Assembly (NCBI GenBank): GCA_019420585.1
Contig: JAHZGX010000034.1
Location: 1-64,000, forward strand
Length of the DNA stretch: 64,000 bases
Reading direction: 5' to 3'
DNA from: Prevotellaceae bacterium
Lineage (GTDB): Bacteria > Bacteroidota > Bacteroidia > Bacteroidales > Bacteroidaceae
Shown: piece after piece, positions 8,856-19,006 of the stretch
How positions within the stretch are numbered: the stretch's first letter is position 1
Layout: every line of letters begins with the position of its first letter
Position numbers and translations under genes: made by a program
The notes under the pieces: model-generated
Seen by the model: the letters and a program-made list of their open reading frames with translations, nothing else
What the model was told of the DNA's origin: nothing
Database searches by the model: none

Positions 8856-9824
8856 ATGAAATCTGCATACAAATTTTCAGCATGGATAGCGGCACACATC
8901 ACGCTGGTGGTACTTGCCGTGACGGCTATCAGCCTGTCCATGCCGCAGTCCTTCACATGGATAAGCCCGTCGGCCATAACGCCCATGCTGGGAATAGTCA
9001 TGTTCGGCATGGGGCTTACCCTCAAGCCCTCCGACTTCAAGCCCGTACTGCTCCATCCCAGGGACATACTCATTGGCGAGATGGCACAGTTCATCATCAT
9101 GCCCCTGCTGGCCTGGATGCTGTGCAGGATGCTCGCGCTTCCTGCCGACCTGGCCATAGGCGTAATACTTGTTGGATGCTGCCCGGGAGGCACAGCCAGC
9201 AACGTCATCTGCTACCTGGCTCAGGGGGACATCGCGCTCAGCGTGGCCATGACAGGCGTGTCTACCCTACTGGCACCACTGCTTACACCGACCATCGTAC
9301 TGCTACTGGCCGGCCAGGAGGTGCACGTTGACGTGGCAGGCATGTGTCTGAGCATCATGCAAGTGGTGATATTGCCCATTGCCCTCGGCTTCGCAGTCAA
9401 CCATTACCTGAGCCGGACAGCTAAGCGCGTGGTGCCACTGCTCCCCATGCTTTCCACACTGTCCATAGCAACCATCATAAGCATCATCGTGGCTCACAAT
9501 GCCGGCCACATACTCTCATGCAGCCTCATCGTGGCAGTGGCAGTCATACTGCATAACTTGCTGGGGCTCACACTGGGCTACGGAGCAGGCACACTGCTGG
9601 GACTCCCCAAGGCAAAGCGCACAGCCATTGCCATAGAAGTGGGCATGCAAAATTCAGGATTGGCCACATCACTGGCCACCACCCACTTTGCCATGTATCC
9701 CATGGCAGCCGTACCGGGAGCCATGTTCTCTGTATGGCACAACTTCTCTGGAAGCATTGCCGCACAAATATTCAGGCATGCCGGACGGGGAAGAGAAAAA
9801 GTCCCCTCTCCCCTGCATCCTTAA
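8856..9824 (+). CDS. bile acid:sodium symporter family (BASS/SBF) transporter
   Basis: 322 residues with about nine or ten hydrophobic helices and the SBF-family signatures GMGLTL near the start, VGCCPGGTASNVICYLAQGDIALS in the middle, and EVGMQNSGLATSLA near the end. These form the sodium-binding crossover region of ASBT-like proteins. Bacterial members move organic anions such as keto acids or pantoate precursors, so bile-acid transport should not be assumed. It lies 50 bp after the YczE-like gene in the same direction and converges on cytidine deaminase, with 18 bp between the stop codons. Confidence 0.88.
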   Translation: MKSAYKFSAWIAAHITLVVLAVTAISLSMPQSFTWISPSAITPMLGIVMFGMGLTLKPSDFKPVLLHPRDILIGEMAQFIIMPLLAWMLCRMLALPADLAIGVILVGCCPGGTASNVICYLAQGDIALSVAMTGVSTLLAPLLTPTIVLLLAGQEVHVDVAGMCLSIMQVVILPIALGFAVNHYLSRTAKRVVPLLPMLSTLSIATIISIIVAHNAGHILSCSLIVAVAVILHNLLGLTLGYGAGTLLGLPKAKRTAIAIEVGMQNSGLATSLATTHFAMYPMAAVPGAMFSVWHNFSGSIAAQIFRHAGRGREKVPSPLHP

Positions 9825-9842
9825 GCCCAGGCAAGGCACAAG

Positions 9843-10328
9843 TCAGGCCGGATGCATGTCGGCATCCACAAAGCGCAAAGGCAACAGGACATCTATTCCC
9901 TCGGCCACATACACACCATCCGTACCATAAAGCAAGATGCGCACAGGATGCCCGAAGCGGTCCTCCACTCCGGAAATTACCTGACGGCAGGCACCACAGG
10001 GAGATATGGGAGCCGAAAGAAAGCGCTTGCCTTTGCAGGCTGCTATGGCAAGTGCCTCCACAGGCTGGTCCGGGTACTGGGCATTAGCAGCAAAGAGCGT
10101 GGTTCGCTCTGCACACAAGCCCGACGGATAAGCCGCATTCTCCTGATTAGCTCCTGTAAAGACAATACCGTTGGCCAATCTTGCCGCAGCCCCCACACGG
10201 AACTTGGAATATGGAGCATAACTGCCCTTCGTAGCATGCATGGCAGCCCTGACCAGCCTTCTGTCTTCGTCCGGCAATTCGTCGATGGCATAGACCCGTA
10301 TCACACTCTTTATCTCTATTTCTTTCAT
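9843..10328 (-). CDS. cdd: cytidine deaminase
   Basis: 161 residues. The zinc site is complete: the CAE motif in GLCAERTT carries the first Cys and catalytic Glu, and the PCGACRQV motif carries the paired Cys ligands. It hydrolyses cytidine and deoxycytidine to uridine and deoxyuridine for pyrimidine salvage in the cytoplasm. Length and motifs match homotetrameric bacterial Cdd. It has its own minus-strand promoter at 10352-10359 and is convergent with the symporter gene. Confidence 0.95.
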   Translation of the reverse strand: MKEIEIKSVIRVYAIDELPDEDRRLVRAAMHATKGSYAPYSKFRVGAAARLANGIVFTGANQENAAYPSGLCAERTTLFAANAQYPDQPVEALAIAACKGKRFLSAPISPCGACRQVISGVEDRFGHPVRILLYGTDGVYVAEGIDVLLPLRFVDADMHPA

Positions 10329-10351
10329 ATAGTGATAGTTTGCATGTCACA

Positions 10352-10380
10352 AATTTATGCTGTTTCTTCCAAAGTCAATT
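10352..10380 (-). promoter_or_regulatory. promoter of cdd
   Basis: Read on the minus strand, TAAATTTG (10352-10359) lies 24 bp before the cdd start, with a TTG box about 18 bp farther upstream near 10378-10380. Confidence 0.55.
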
Positions 10381-10424
10381 GCTTTTTTTGCTAATTCTGG
10401 CAGATTCCTGTGGTATTCATCGTT

Positions 10425-11288
10425 TTAGGTATCACTTGTCCCTTTTCTATATTCTGACAAGGAAAGTCCTGTCTGCCTGCGAAAATAGCGACACATATAA
10501 GATGTATCGGAGAAATGAAGATGGTTGGCTATTTGCTCTACCGTCATGGTAGTGTTTCGGAGCATATATTTCATCTCCAGGGTCACCAGCCTGTCCAAAG
10601 CCTGCTTAGGAGTTTCATGGCATACCTGCCGTATAATCTTGGCAAGATAACATGAGGTTATACAAAGTTTATCTGCATAGAAAGCAATGTCACGATGCTC
10701 CAGGAAATGATCAAACGCAAGGTTACAGAATTTCCTGCAGATAGTTTCTGCAGAATGTCTTTCATCCTTTATGCTCAAGCCATCATATTGTAACTTCCAC
10801 TTGCTGTAAAAGTCAAGTGCGAAGGCCTGCAGTATGTTGGATATGATGGTTTGTTGATACGGATTACACTCGTCCTCATATATGGCTTTCAGCAAATCCA
10901 TCCAAACACCCATACCATCACCTATGTACAATATAGGCTCGGCATAAATGGCATCATAAAAACTGCTGGGGATTCCATAAAAAGTCTTTTCTGCAAAGTC
11001 TCTGTCCATCAAACTATAAAACGTAGTGAAATCGACTGTCTCCGAACTGAAGGCAGGGAACATATCGAGAGGAATAATTGCAACCATACCTTGCCTAAAG
11101 GCATGTGGCTTGAACTGAATAGTCAGTTCCGCCTCTCCTTTAAGGCAATAGACAATAAGCCATGCCGGCAGATTGCTCTCCCACCAAGATGTGAAGTTCT
11201 TCATGTCAGACTGTTCAATAGTACAGGCCTTCTCCATTTCCTTACCATCTGATTTATAGTTTTCGCCTGTAAAATTAGCGAAAAACAC
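10425..11288 (-). CDS. AraC-family transcriptional regulator
   Basis: 287 residues. The N-terminal half is a cupin-like sensor (FKPHAFRQGMVAIIPLDMFPAF). The C-terminal roughly 100 residues hold two helix-turn-helix motifs of the AraC type (YADKLCITSCYLAKIIRQV and VEQIANHLHFSDTSYMCRYF, followed by FRRQTGLSLSEYR). It is divergent from the MATE exporter with a 106-bp shared upstream region, so it probably controls the exporter/efflux operon in response to a small molecule. The inducer is unknown. Confidence 0.88.
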   Translation of the reverse strand: MFFANFTGENYKSDGKEMEKACTIEQSDMKNFTSWWESNLPAWLIVYCLKGEAELTIQFKPHAFRQGMVAIIPLDMFPAFSSETVDFTTFYSLMDRDFAEKTFYGIPSSFYDAIYAEPILYIGDGMGVWMDLLKAIYEDECNPYQQTIISNILQAFALDFYSKWKLQYDGLSIKDERHSAETICRKFCNLAFDHFLEHRDIAFYADKLCITSCYLAKIIRQVCHETPKQALDRLVTLEMKYMLRNTTMTVEQIANHLHFSDTSYMCRYFRRQTGLSLSEYRKGTSDT

Positions 11289-11394
11289 CCGATATTCCGC
11301 CGTTTGTTTGTAAAAGTACCCATTCTGTCATGAGAAAGGAAGCGGAGACATGAGGAAAAGCCAATACCTTCGCACCCGCAAAAGCAAATAGTAT

Positions 11395-12753
11395 ATGGAA
11401 AGAGACAGAATAGACTGGGAAAACATGAACATCCCCCTTTTGTTCCGCAAGATGTTCTTACCAACATTGCTGGGAATGTTGCTTGCAAGCACCATCAATA
11501 TTGTCGATGGTATATTCGTAGGACAAGGCGTGGGAAGTGATGCCTTGGCAGCAGTAAACATTGTGGCACCGTTTTTCCTGATTACCACAGGCATTGGTCT
11601 GATGTTTGGCTCCGGCGTATCTATCGTTGCGTCCGTCCACCTATCGCGAAGAAAGCCAAATGCTGCAAACATCAACGTAACACAGGCATTCATCATCGCT
11701 ATATTTATTATGGTATTGCTTGCAGGAACAGTCATGCTTTTCCCTGAAACAGCGGCACGACTGATGGGATGCAGTGAGCGCCTTATGCCATACGTAAAAG
11801 ACTATATGCACTGGGTAATACCCTCATTGCCGTTTGGGATGTTGATGAACATTGGGCTTTTCGTCATCCGACTTGACGGAACACCCACCTACGCCATGAT
11901 ATGCAACGCCATGCCTGCCATCGTGAACATAGTGCTTGACTATCTTTTGGTATTCCCCTTGCAGATGGGCATTGAGGGCGCCGCACTTGCCACAGGCATT
12001 GCTCAAGTATTTGGCAGTGTACTGGTACTGGCCTATCTGCTTACATATGCCAAGACCATCCACCTGTATAAAATCAAGTTGACGGTGAAAAGTCTTCGTC
12101 TGACACTGCGCAATATCGGTTATCAGGTAAGGCTTGGAGCACCATCAATGATTGGTGAACTTGCCATCGCCTGCATGATGCTGACCGGCAATTTCGTCTT
12201 TATCCGCTATCTCGGAGAAGATGGTGTGGCAGCATTCAGCGTAGCATGCTATTGTTTTCCACTTGTGTTCATGATAGGTAATTCAATAGCCCAATCAGCA
12301 CAGCCCATCATAAGTTATAACCATGGAGCGGGATTACATGAAAGAGTATCTCAGACATTCCGAATTTCCATATGGATAGCCCTTGCCTGCGGTCTGTTGA
12401 CTATGCTGGGCGGAATGACGGAAAGCCCGTTGGTAGTGTCTTTGTTCTTGCCTGCATCCGCACCGGCTTCCCAGTTAGCCAAAACAGGATTGCCTTATTT
12501 CTCAATTGCCTTCCTGTTTTTTGCCCTCAACCTGGTACTCATCGGCTATTATCAGAGTATCGGACGCTTCAAGGCGGCAACGCTGTTCATGCTTCTGCGC
12601 GGTCTGTTGTTGGTTGTTCCATTGTTCATTCTATTGCCCCAAGCAATAGGAACATTAGGGCTGTGGCTTGCCGTACCTCTATCTGAAACCCTGACATTGA
12701 TAGTTATTCTTTTCCATAGTATTAAACAAAAAAAGAGGCAAACAGACTTATGA
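11395..12753 (+). CDS. MATE-family multidrug/sodium antiporter
   Basis: 452 residues with twelve hydrophobic segments in two repeated halves. The start (LFRKMFLPTLLGMLLASTINIVDGIFVGQGVG) is typical of MATE proteins. It should export cationic or amphipathic compounds across the inner membrane using an ion gradient. It is intact, unlike the efflux genes behind it, and its stop overlaps the adaptor start by 4 bp (ATGA). It is divergent from the AraC regulator, which likely controls it. Confidence 0.9.
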   Translation: MERDRIDWENMNIPLLFRKMFLPTLLGMLLASTINIVDGIFVGQGVGSDALAAVNIVAPFFLITTGIGLMFGSGVSIVASVHLSRRKPNAANINVTQAFIIAIFIMVLLAGTVMLFPETAARLMGCSERLMPYVKDYMHWVIPSLPFGMLMNIGLFVIRLDGTPTYAMICNAMPAIVNIVLDYLLVFPLQMGIEGAALATGIAQVFGSVLVLAYLLTYAKTIHLYKIKLTVKSLRLTLRNIGYQVRLGAPSMIGELAIACMMLTGNFVFIRYLGEDGVAAFSVACYCFPLVFMIGNSIAQSAQPIISYNHGAGLHERVSQTFRISIWIALACGLLTMLGGMTESPLVVSLFLPASAPASQLAKTGLPYFSIAFLFFALNLVLIGYYQSIGRFKAATLFMLLRGLLLVVPLFILLPQAIGTLGLWLAVPLSETLTLIVILFHSIKQKKRQTDL

Positions 12754-13853
12754 TGATGAAGAAGAAGGACATCTTGAGCATGCTTTTTTGCACAGCGTTG
12801 CTTTCAGCCTGCCAGCAGAAAAAAATCGGGCAGGAAACGGTGAATTATTCCGTCATGACCATCAAGAAAGGTGAAGTAACACTCACCGAATCTTATTCCG
12901 CATCGGTTCAAGGCCGGCAGGACATTGAGATATATCCCCAGATTTCCGGAACCACCAAAAAGGTCTGCGTAAAAGAGGGACAGCAGATACACCAAGGTGA
13001 GTTGCTGTTTGTCATTGACCAAGTACCTTATTAGGCCGCACTTAGGACAGCCGTTGCCAACGTACGCTTTGCCGAGGCACAGGTACAGACAGCACAACTA
13101 ACCTACGAAAGCAAGCAGACACTTCATAAGGAACAAGTGATTTCTGAGTATGACCTTTCCATGGCACGCAACGCACTTGCTGCCAATAAAGCCTCTTTGG
13201 AACAGGCCAAGGCACAGGAGATGAATGCCAGCAACGACCTTTCCTATACTGAGATAAGGAGTCCTGCCAACGGAGTTGTGGGAACAATACCCTATCGTGT
13301 GGGGGCATTGGTCAGTTCCGCTTCAGCACAGCCACTGACCAACGTATCAGACAACTCTGAGATGTATGTGTACTTCTCCATGTCCGAAACACAGTTACAG
13401 TCGCTAATAAGACATTACGGCTCCATCGATGAAACCATTGACAGGATGCCTCCACTAAGACTGCAATTGAATGACGGGAGCATGTATGAGGAAGAAGGGC
13501 GCATTGAAAGCATCAGTGGCATACTTGACAGACAGACGGGAAGCGGGTCTCTCCGTGCCGTGTTCCCCAATGCAAAAAGGGTGTTGTTCAGCGGAAGCAC
13601 GGGCAATGTGCTCATTCCTCAGACTCTGCACGACGTTATTTCCATCCCTCAGGATGCCACCTACGAACTTCAGGACAAACTATTCGTCTACCGAGTTGTC
13701 AACAACAAGGCCGTGTCTACCCAAATAAAGGTAAATCCCATTCATGACGGAAAACACTATACGGTGACTTCCGGACTTGAAACGGGTGATGTAATTGTAA
13801 CTACAGGTGTTGGCCTGCTAAAAGACGGCGACAACATCACCATTAAGAAATAA
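12750..13853 (+). pseudogene. RND efflux periplasmic adaptor, interrupted by an amber codon
   Basis: One continuous frame of 367 codons encodes a full membrane-fusion protein: lipoprotein signal (ALLSAC), lipoyl-like half (IYPQISGTTKKVCVKEGQQI), hairpin, second lipoyl half (YTEIRSPANGVVGTIPYRVG) and barrel (TGDVIVTTGVGLLKDGD). Codon 95 is TAG (13032-13034), between VIDQVPY and AALRTAVANV, where family members have Gln; a single C-to-T change would explain it. The product would be a 94-residue fragment unless the stop is suppressed or the downstream part restarts. It is translationally coupled to the MATE gene and lies 16 bp before the pump gene. Confidence 0.88.
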
Positions 13854-13869
13854 GAAGGAGGCAAGCAAT

Positions 13870-16800
13870 ATGAATTTACGTTTCTTCATCGACCGCCCCG
13901 TACTGTCCATTGTCATTTCCGTGGTCATTGTGTTGCTGGGCATCATCTCGCTGTCCGGACTCCCCATAGAACAATATCCCGACATTGCGCCGCCAACGGT
14001 GCAAGTGACGACCTCCTATCCCGGTGCCAATGCCGAGACTGTGCAGAAAGCTGTCATCGTACCGCTGGAAGAAGCAATCAATGGAGTGGAAAACATGAGT
14101 TACATCCACTCTGAAGCCTCCAACACAGGTGAGGTCACAGTCAATGTCTATTTCCGTCAGGGAACGGACGCGGATATGGCTGCAGTGAACGTGCAAAACC
14201 GCGTCTCTAAAGCACAAGGATTGTTACCCTCCGAAGTGACAAAGATAGGCGTACAGACACAGAAACAGCAAAAATCGCTGCTGAAGGTTGTGGCTCTATA
14301 CAGTCCCAACGACTACTACGACATGCAATTCATCAACAATTACATGAAGATAAACGTGGAGCCGAGAGTGAAGCGCATAGCCGGTGTGGGGGAATTCAAT
14401 GTACTTGCCTCCAACTACTCCATGCGCATTTGGCTGAAACCCGATGTGATGGCACAATACAAACTGATACCGGATGATGTGACAAGCGCAATAGAGAAGC
14501 AGAATCTGGAATCGGCAACAGGTGCTTTTGGAGAGAACCACGACAATGCCAACGAATACACCATAAAATACCGTGGACGTTTCTCCACGCCTGAAGAATT
14601 TGGCAACATCATTATCCGCTCTCTCCCCAATGGAGAAATACTCCGGCTTAAGAATGTGGCACGTATAGAACTGGGAGATGAAGCCTATACTTACCGTGCC
14701 ATGACCGATGGACATGCAGGATGCATAGCCGAGGCTTATCAAAGCGCAGGCTCCAACGCCACAGAAGTCGTGCAGGACATAGATGCCCTGATAGAAGAAA
14801 TTTCCAAAGATTTGCCTGAAGGCCTTGAGTTTGCCAGTCTTTTAAGCGTCAATGACTTCCTATATGCTTCCATGGAGAACGTAATATGGACTTTGATAGA
14901 GGCTGTCATATTGGTGGTACTGGTGGTATATATATTCTTGCAGGATATTCGTTCCACACTTATCCCTACCATTTCCATCATAGTTTCCTTGATTGGCACA
15001 TTTGCGTTCATGGCTGTGGCAGGCTTTTCTGTCAATCTGCTTACGCTGTTTGCCTTGGTACTTGCCATTGGCACGGTGGTGGACAATGCCATAGTGGTGG
15101 TAGAGGCAGTGCAGTCGAAGTTTGACGCAGGTTATTTCTCCCCATATATGGCAACCAACGAGGCCATGTCGGGTATTATGGCAGCCATCGTTACCTCCAC
15201 TTTAGTGTTCATGGCGGTGTTCATTCCCGTTTCCATGATGGGAGGAACATCAGGTGTGTTCTATACACAGTTCGGTATCACGATGGCCGTGGCTGTCGGT
15301 TTATCCGCTGTCAACGCCCTGACTCTGTCTCCAGCCCTCTGTGCCCTGTTGCTTCAACCATATGTGGATGCAGACGGAAAGGCCAGGGAAAACTTCTCGG
15401 TACGTTTCCGCAAGACATTCAATGCCGCTTTCAACATTATGGTGAAAAGATATGTGCGGGGGGGTCATTTACTTCTGCCGTCACCGCATGCTGACTTGGG
15501 GCACTCTGATAGCCACTGTCGTACTGCTAGTGATACTGATGCGCAACACGCAGACAGGGCTGGTGCCCGATGAAGACACCGGCACAGTGATGGTCAGCAT
15601 CAACACAAAACCCGGCACATCTCTGCACCGCACCACACAGGTGCTGGCACAATTGGAGAAAGAAATACAAAAAATGCCACAGGTGAATCACTATGCCACG
15701 GTAAGCGGTTATTCACTCAGCGGTTCCGGAGCCAGCGCAGGACAAGGCTGGCAAACCGGTTGCCCAACTGGACAAGAGCACAAAGAGATTCGTTGCCGCA
15801 CTGAACCAACGGCCAGAAATAAGCATGGCCTATTCTGCCTTCTCATCCGACTATCCTCAATATACGCTTGACATAGATGCAGCCAAGTGTGAGCGTTCCG
15901 GGCTTTCTCCTGCAGAGATACTGTCCACGGTCTCTGGATATTATGGCGGTCAATATATTTCCAATTTCAACCGATTCTCTAAACTCTACCGAGTCATGAT
16001 ACAGGCAGAACCCAATGCTCGGGTAACCACTGAATCTCTAAACCATCTGTATGTACGCACAAGTAACGGGGAGATGTCACCTGTTGGCCAATTTGCCCGA
16101 CTAACCAAGACTTACGGACCACAATCACTTAACCGCTTCAATCTCTATGGTTCCATTGCAGTCAACGGTTCTGCCGCAGAGGGATATTCATCGGGCGATG
16201 CCATCCGTGCTGTCGGTGAGACCGCAGCGTCATCTTTGCCAAAAGGATATAGTTATGAGTTTGGAGGCATCACCCGTGAAGAAAGCCAGTCAAGCAGCAA
16301 CACAGCCATCATCTTCGGCATATGCTTTATACTGGTCTATCTCATTCTCAGTGCACTTTATGAAAGTTTCCTCATACCATTTGCCGTGGTGCTTGCCTTA
16401 CCGTTCGGCTTGTTCGGCAGTTTCCTGTTTGCCCAACTGATGGGATTAGAGAACAACATCTACATGCAGACAGGCCTCATCATGCTCATCGGACTACTTG
16501 CAAAGACAGCCATATTGATTACAGAGTATGCTGTAAAGCGTAGACAGGCAGGAATGTCGCTGATACAGGCTGCCGTGGGAGCAGCCAAAGTCCGCCTGCG
16601 TCCTATCCTGATGACAGCCCTGACCATGGTGTTTGGACTGCTGCCCCTGATGGTTTCCACAGGTGTGGGAGCCAACGGCAACCGCACACTTGGCTCAGGT
16701 GCCGTTGGCGGCATGCTGGTTGGAACACTGGCTCTGCTGTTCATCGTCCCTGCATTGTTCATCACATTCCAATGGTTACAGGAAAAGATGCATCCTGTCC

Positions 16801-16880
16801 AAGCCACAACTCCAAGGGAATGGGCAATCCAAGCAGAAATGGAAGACATGAAGAAACGTAAAAAAGAGAAGAAGCAATGA
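13870..16880 (+). pseudogene. RND (AcrB-like) efflux pump, broken by a G7 frameshift and an internal deletion
   Basis: The gene begins as a normal HAE1 pump (MNLRFFIDRPVLSIVISVV, then EQYPDIAPPTVQVTTSYPGA and FMAVAGFSVNLLTLFALVLAIG). At the G7 run 15458-15464 the frame is lost; with six G the reading continues as YVRGVIYFCRHRML, as expected. A second break is near 15740, where GSGASAG in one frame abuts DKAGKPVAQL in the next. Compared with AcrB, about 60 residues of the second porter domain are missing there. The C-terminal part (15825-16880) is otherwise conserved. No TolC-like gene follows. The pump is almost certainly non-functional. Confidence 0.9.
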
Positions 16881-16887
16881 AAAATAA

Positions 16888-16933
16888 TGCTCATCAACAC
16901 TTGAATCCCAATGGTTTCAAGTATTGATGAGCA
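16888..16933 (+). terminator. long hairpin after the efflux operon
   Basis: An 18-bp stem with one mismatch (16888-16905 with 16916-16933) and a 10-nt loop begins 8 bp after the pump stop. There is no clear T-run behind it, so it may act as an RNA-stabilising or bidirectional end structure between convergent genes. Confidence 0.6.
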
Positions 16934-16976
16934 GATGAGCACTACTTACAGCCCATAAAACATGGCTGCCAGTCCC

Positions 16977-17156
16977 CTAATTTTGCTTCATTGCCTTCAT
17001 TGGGCATTTCCTGACACACTTGCCACACTCTATGCAAAGAGTGTAATCTACTGCAGGAAATCCATCGGAATCCTGTGAAATGGCTCCCACCGGACATGCT
17101 TTGATAAGCGGGCAAACATGGTTGTGAGGGCAGATGTTCTTGTCTACTTGTATCAT
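16977..17156 (-). CDS. 4Fe-4S ferredoxin, small two-cluster type
   Basis: 59 residues from the ATG at 17156. An in-frame ATG at 17204 is upstream of or inside the promoter, so the shorter start is preferred. Two cysteine groups are visible: CPHNHVCPLIKACPVGAI and CIECGKCVRKCPMKAM. The second is a classical CxxCxxCxxxCP 4Fe-4S site. The first has altered spacing (C-x4-C-x4-C-x3... with P), so that cluster is less certain. It is a cytoplasmic electron carrier. It is divergent from oxyR and has a good promoter of its own. Confidence 0.85.
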   Translation of the reverse strand: MIQVDKNICPHNHVCPLIKACPVGAISQDSDGFPAVDYTLCIECGKCVRKCPMKAMKQN

Positions 17157-17174
17157 ATAAATTATATTTTTCTG

Positions 17175-17205
17175 CAAAATTAGCGCATTACTCCTGTCCC
17201 ACAAA
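17175..17205 (-). promoter_or_regulatory. promoter of the ferredoxin gene
   Basis: On the minus strand TTTG (17202-17205), a 19-bp spacer and TAATTTTG (17175-17182) form a strong Bacteroidales promoter about 20 bp upstream of the ferredoxin ATG. It lies in the 102-bp region shared with oxyR. Confidence 0.7.
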
Positions 17206-17258
17206 ACAGATTTTGTCTATCTTTACATTGAGAATATCGAACGCACACATCAACCCCT

Positions 17259-18185
17259 ATGACACTTCAGCAAATGGAATACATAGTGGCGGTGGATAAA
17301 TACCGCCATTTCGCGAAAGCCGCAGAATCATGCGGAATCTCGCAGTCAACATTGTCAGCACTCGTTCAGAAATTGGAGTTTGAACTTGATGTCACCATAT
17401 TCGACCGTACCAGCCACCCTGTCAAGCCTACAGCCGTGGGTGAGGAAATCATCAGCCGTGCCAAGCAGTTACTGTTCAATGCCGCACAAGTCAAGGAACT
17501 GGTGGCAATGCGAAAAGAAGAAGCCGTTGGAAAGGTTTCGCTCGGGATTACCTCCACTGTGGCTCCATATCTGTTACCAAAAATGTTCAAATACCTGTCA
17601 GACTATCATCCGGGCATAGAATTGCATGTTGAAGAATCACGGGTGCCTGCCATTATTTCACAACTTGAACGCGGAGAACTTGACATTGCACTTTTAGCCA
17701 CGCCCCTCAACAATATGGAGTTGTTGGAAATCCCCATCTATGAAGAGCGACTTATGGCATACGTTTCCCCCAATGAGCCAATATACAATGACACGAATCT
17801 GCAGACAAACCAACTCCCGGTGGAAAGCGTATGGGTACTTCATGAAGGCTATTGCCCCAACCGAGGCATATTCCCCTTCTGCAATTACAAAGCAGACAGA
17901 CAGACCGTCTACGAAGCGGGCAGTGTGGAAACACTGATAAAGATTGTGGATGAAAACGGAGGATATGCCATAATTCCCGAACTTCACGTGCCACTGCTTC
18001 GGAAATGTCAGCAGGCCAACGTACGTGTCCTGAGCAATCCGGAACCTACCCGCGAGATAGCCTTTGTGGTGCATCGCAATTTTGTACGCGAACGTTTATT
18101 GAATATTCTTGCAGATGCCATCAAGACAATTATTCCTCCAGAAATGCTCAACAAGCGACTGAAGAAATTCTCCATCACACTCTGA
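17259..18185 (+). CDS. oxyR: OxyR-type LysR regulator with conserved redox cysteines
   Basis: 308 residues. It has an N-terminal winged helix-turn-helix (MTLQQMEYIVAVDKYRHFAK, then CGISQSTLSALVQKLE) and a LysR effector domain. The regulatory pair C199 and C208 is present in GYCPNRGIFPFC with the same numbering and eight-residue spacing as in E. coli OxyR. This supports disulfide-based peroxide sensing and control of antioxidant genes. The reverse rubrerythrin about 10 kb upstream and the neighbouring iron-sulfur genes are plausible targets, but no operator was identified. It is divergent from the ferredoxin gene. Confidence 0.93.
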   Translation: MTLQQMEYIVAVDKYRHFAKAAESCGISQSTLSALVQKLEFELDVTIFDRTSHPVKPTAVGEEIISRAKQLLFNAAQVKELVAMRKEEAVGKVSLGITSTVAPYLLPKMFKYLSDYHPGIELHVEESRVPAIISQLERGELDIALLATPLNNMELLEIPIYEERLMAYVSPNEPIYNDTNLQTNQLPVESVWVLHEGYCPNRGIFPFCNYKADRQTVYEAGSVETLIKIVDENGGYAIIPELHVPLLRKCQQANVRVLSNPEPTREIAFVVHRNFVRERLLNILADAIKTIIPPEMLNKRLKKFSITL

Positions 18186-18218
18186 TTGACGGAAACGATG
18201 CCCCAATCGGTTTTGTAG

Positions 18219-18250
18219 TTTGTACCCATATTGGCAAATGTGTAATTTTG
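18219..18250 (+). promoter_or_regulatory. promoter of the polyferredoxin gene
   Basis: TTTG (18219-18222), a 20-bp spacer and TAATTTTG (18243-18250) lie 29 bp before the ATG at 18280. This decides the start of the following gene. Confidence 0.7.
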
Positions 18251-18279
18251 CATCTCAAAACAACAAAATCAAGAAGTAC

Positions 18280-18960
18280 ATGGCACGCAAGCAGTTTTTC
18301 CGTCCTCTCCCGCGAAAGGGATTCCCGTTATATTGGATACTATTAGTGTATCTTGTAGTTGGTTACTTTTATCCCATAATCGGATTTCTTGCCATAATCT
18401 GCATGATAGCACCGATTGCATTCGCAGTACGCAAAGGACGGTGGTGGTGTGGAAATGCCTGCCCTCGGGGAAACTTTTACGACCGTGTGTTAGCAAAGTA
18501 TTCACCACACAGACCGATTCCTGCATTTGTGCGCACCAAAGGATTCCGCATTTTCATGGTGATGTTTATCTTCACCATGTTTGGCATCCAGATGTACCGG
18601 GCTTGGGGGAATTGGAACGATATGGGACGAGTATTTTGGACAATCATACTGGTTACCACAATTGTAGGCATAACCCTTTCATTTATTTACGCGCCCCGTA
18701 CATGGTGCTCGTTTTGTCCCATGGGAACATTGTCTTCGTGGGTAACTCCTCGCAGTGGCAGACTTCCCGCCGGTTATCTCCGCATAACTATAGGAGACAA
18801 ATGTACCACCAGATGCAAACTCTGTTCCGCGGTATGCCCCATGCAGTTAAAGCCATATGAGAGTAGGAATAACGAAGAGGGATTCCTTCACCCAGACTGC
18901 CTCAAGTGTAAACGCTGCGTCAGTGGCTGCCCCCTGAAAGTTCCAGAGATGAAATCATAG
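18280..18960 (+). CDS. NapH/YccM-like membrane 4Fe-4S protein
   Basis: 226 residues from the ATG at 18280; the longer in-frame start at 18220 overlaps the promoter. Membrane helices (YWILLVYLVVGYFYPIIGFLAIICM, FMVMFIFTMFGIQ, TIILVTTIVGITLSFIYA) carry two CxxxCPxG motifs (WCGNACPRG and WCSFCPMG), typical of the NapH/NosR/YccM family. The C-terminus has two 4Fe-4S sites (CTTRCKLCSAVCP and CLKCKRCVSGCP). It probably passes electrons between the quinone pool and a redox partner at the inner membrane. The partner is not visible here; the NifX-like gene follows at 46 bp. Confidence 0.85.
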   Translation: MARKQFFRPLPRKGFPLYWILLVYLVVGYFYPIIGFLAIICMIAPIAFAVRKGRWWCGNACPRGNFYDRVLAKYSPHRPIPAFVRTKGFRIFMVMFIFTMFGIQMYRAWGNWNDMGRVFWTIILVTTIVGITLSFIYAPRTWCSFCPMGTLSSWVTPRSGRLPAGYLRITIGDKCTTRCKLCSAVCPMQLKPYESRNNEEGFLHPDCLKCKRCVSGCPLKVPEMKS

Positions 18961-19006
18961 CCTACGGCGGACAAGATTAACAGACAACATCAACAATATA
19001 TATACT

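Noticed and set aside
13032..13034. TAG recoding (read as Gln) in this organism
   Set aside because: Many intact genes end in TAG, for example upxY and the polyferredoxin gene, so the standard code holds.
15458..15464. G7 run in the RND pump as a contingency switch
   Set aside because: Six G would restore the frame here, but the deletion near 15740 and the amber codon in the adaptor mean the operon stays broken; treated as decay.
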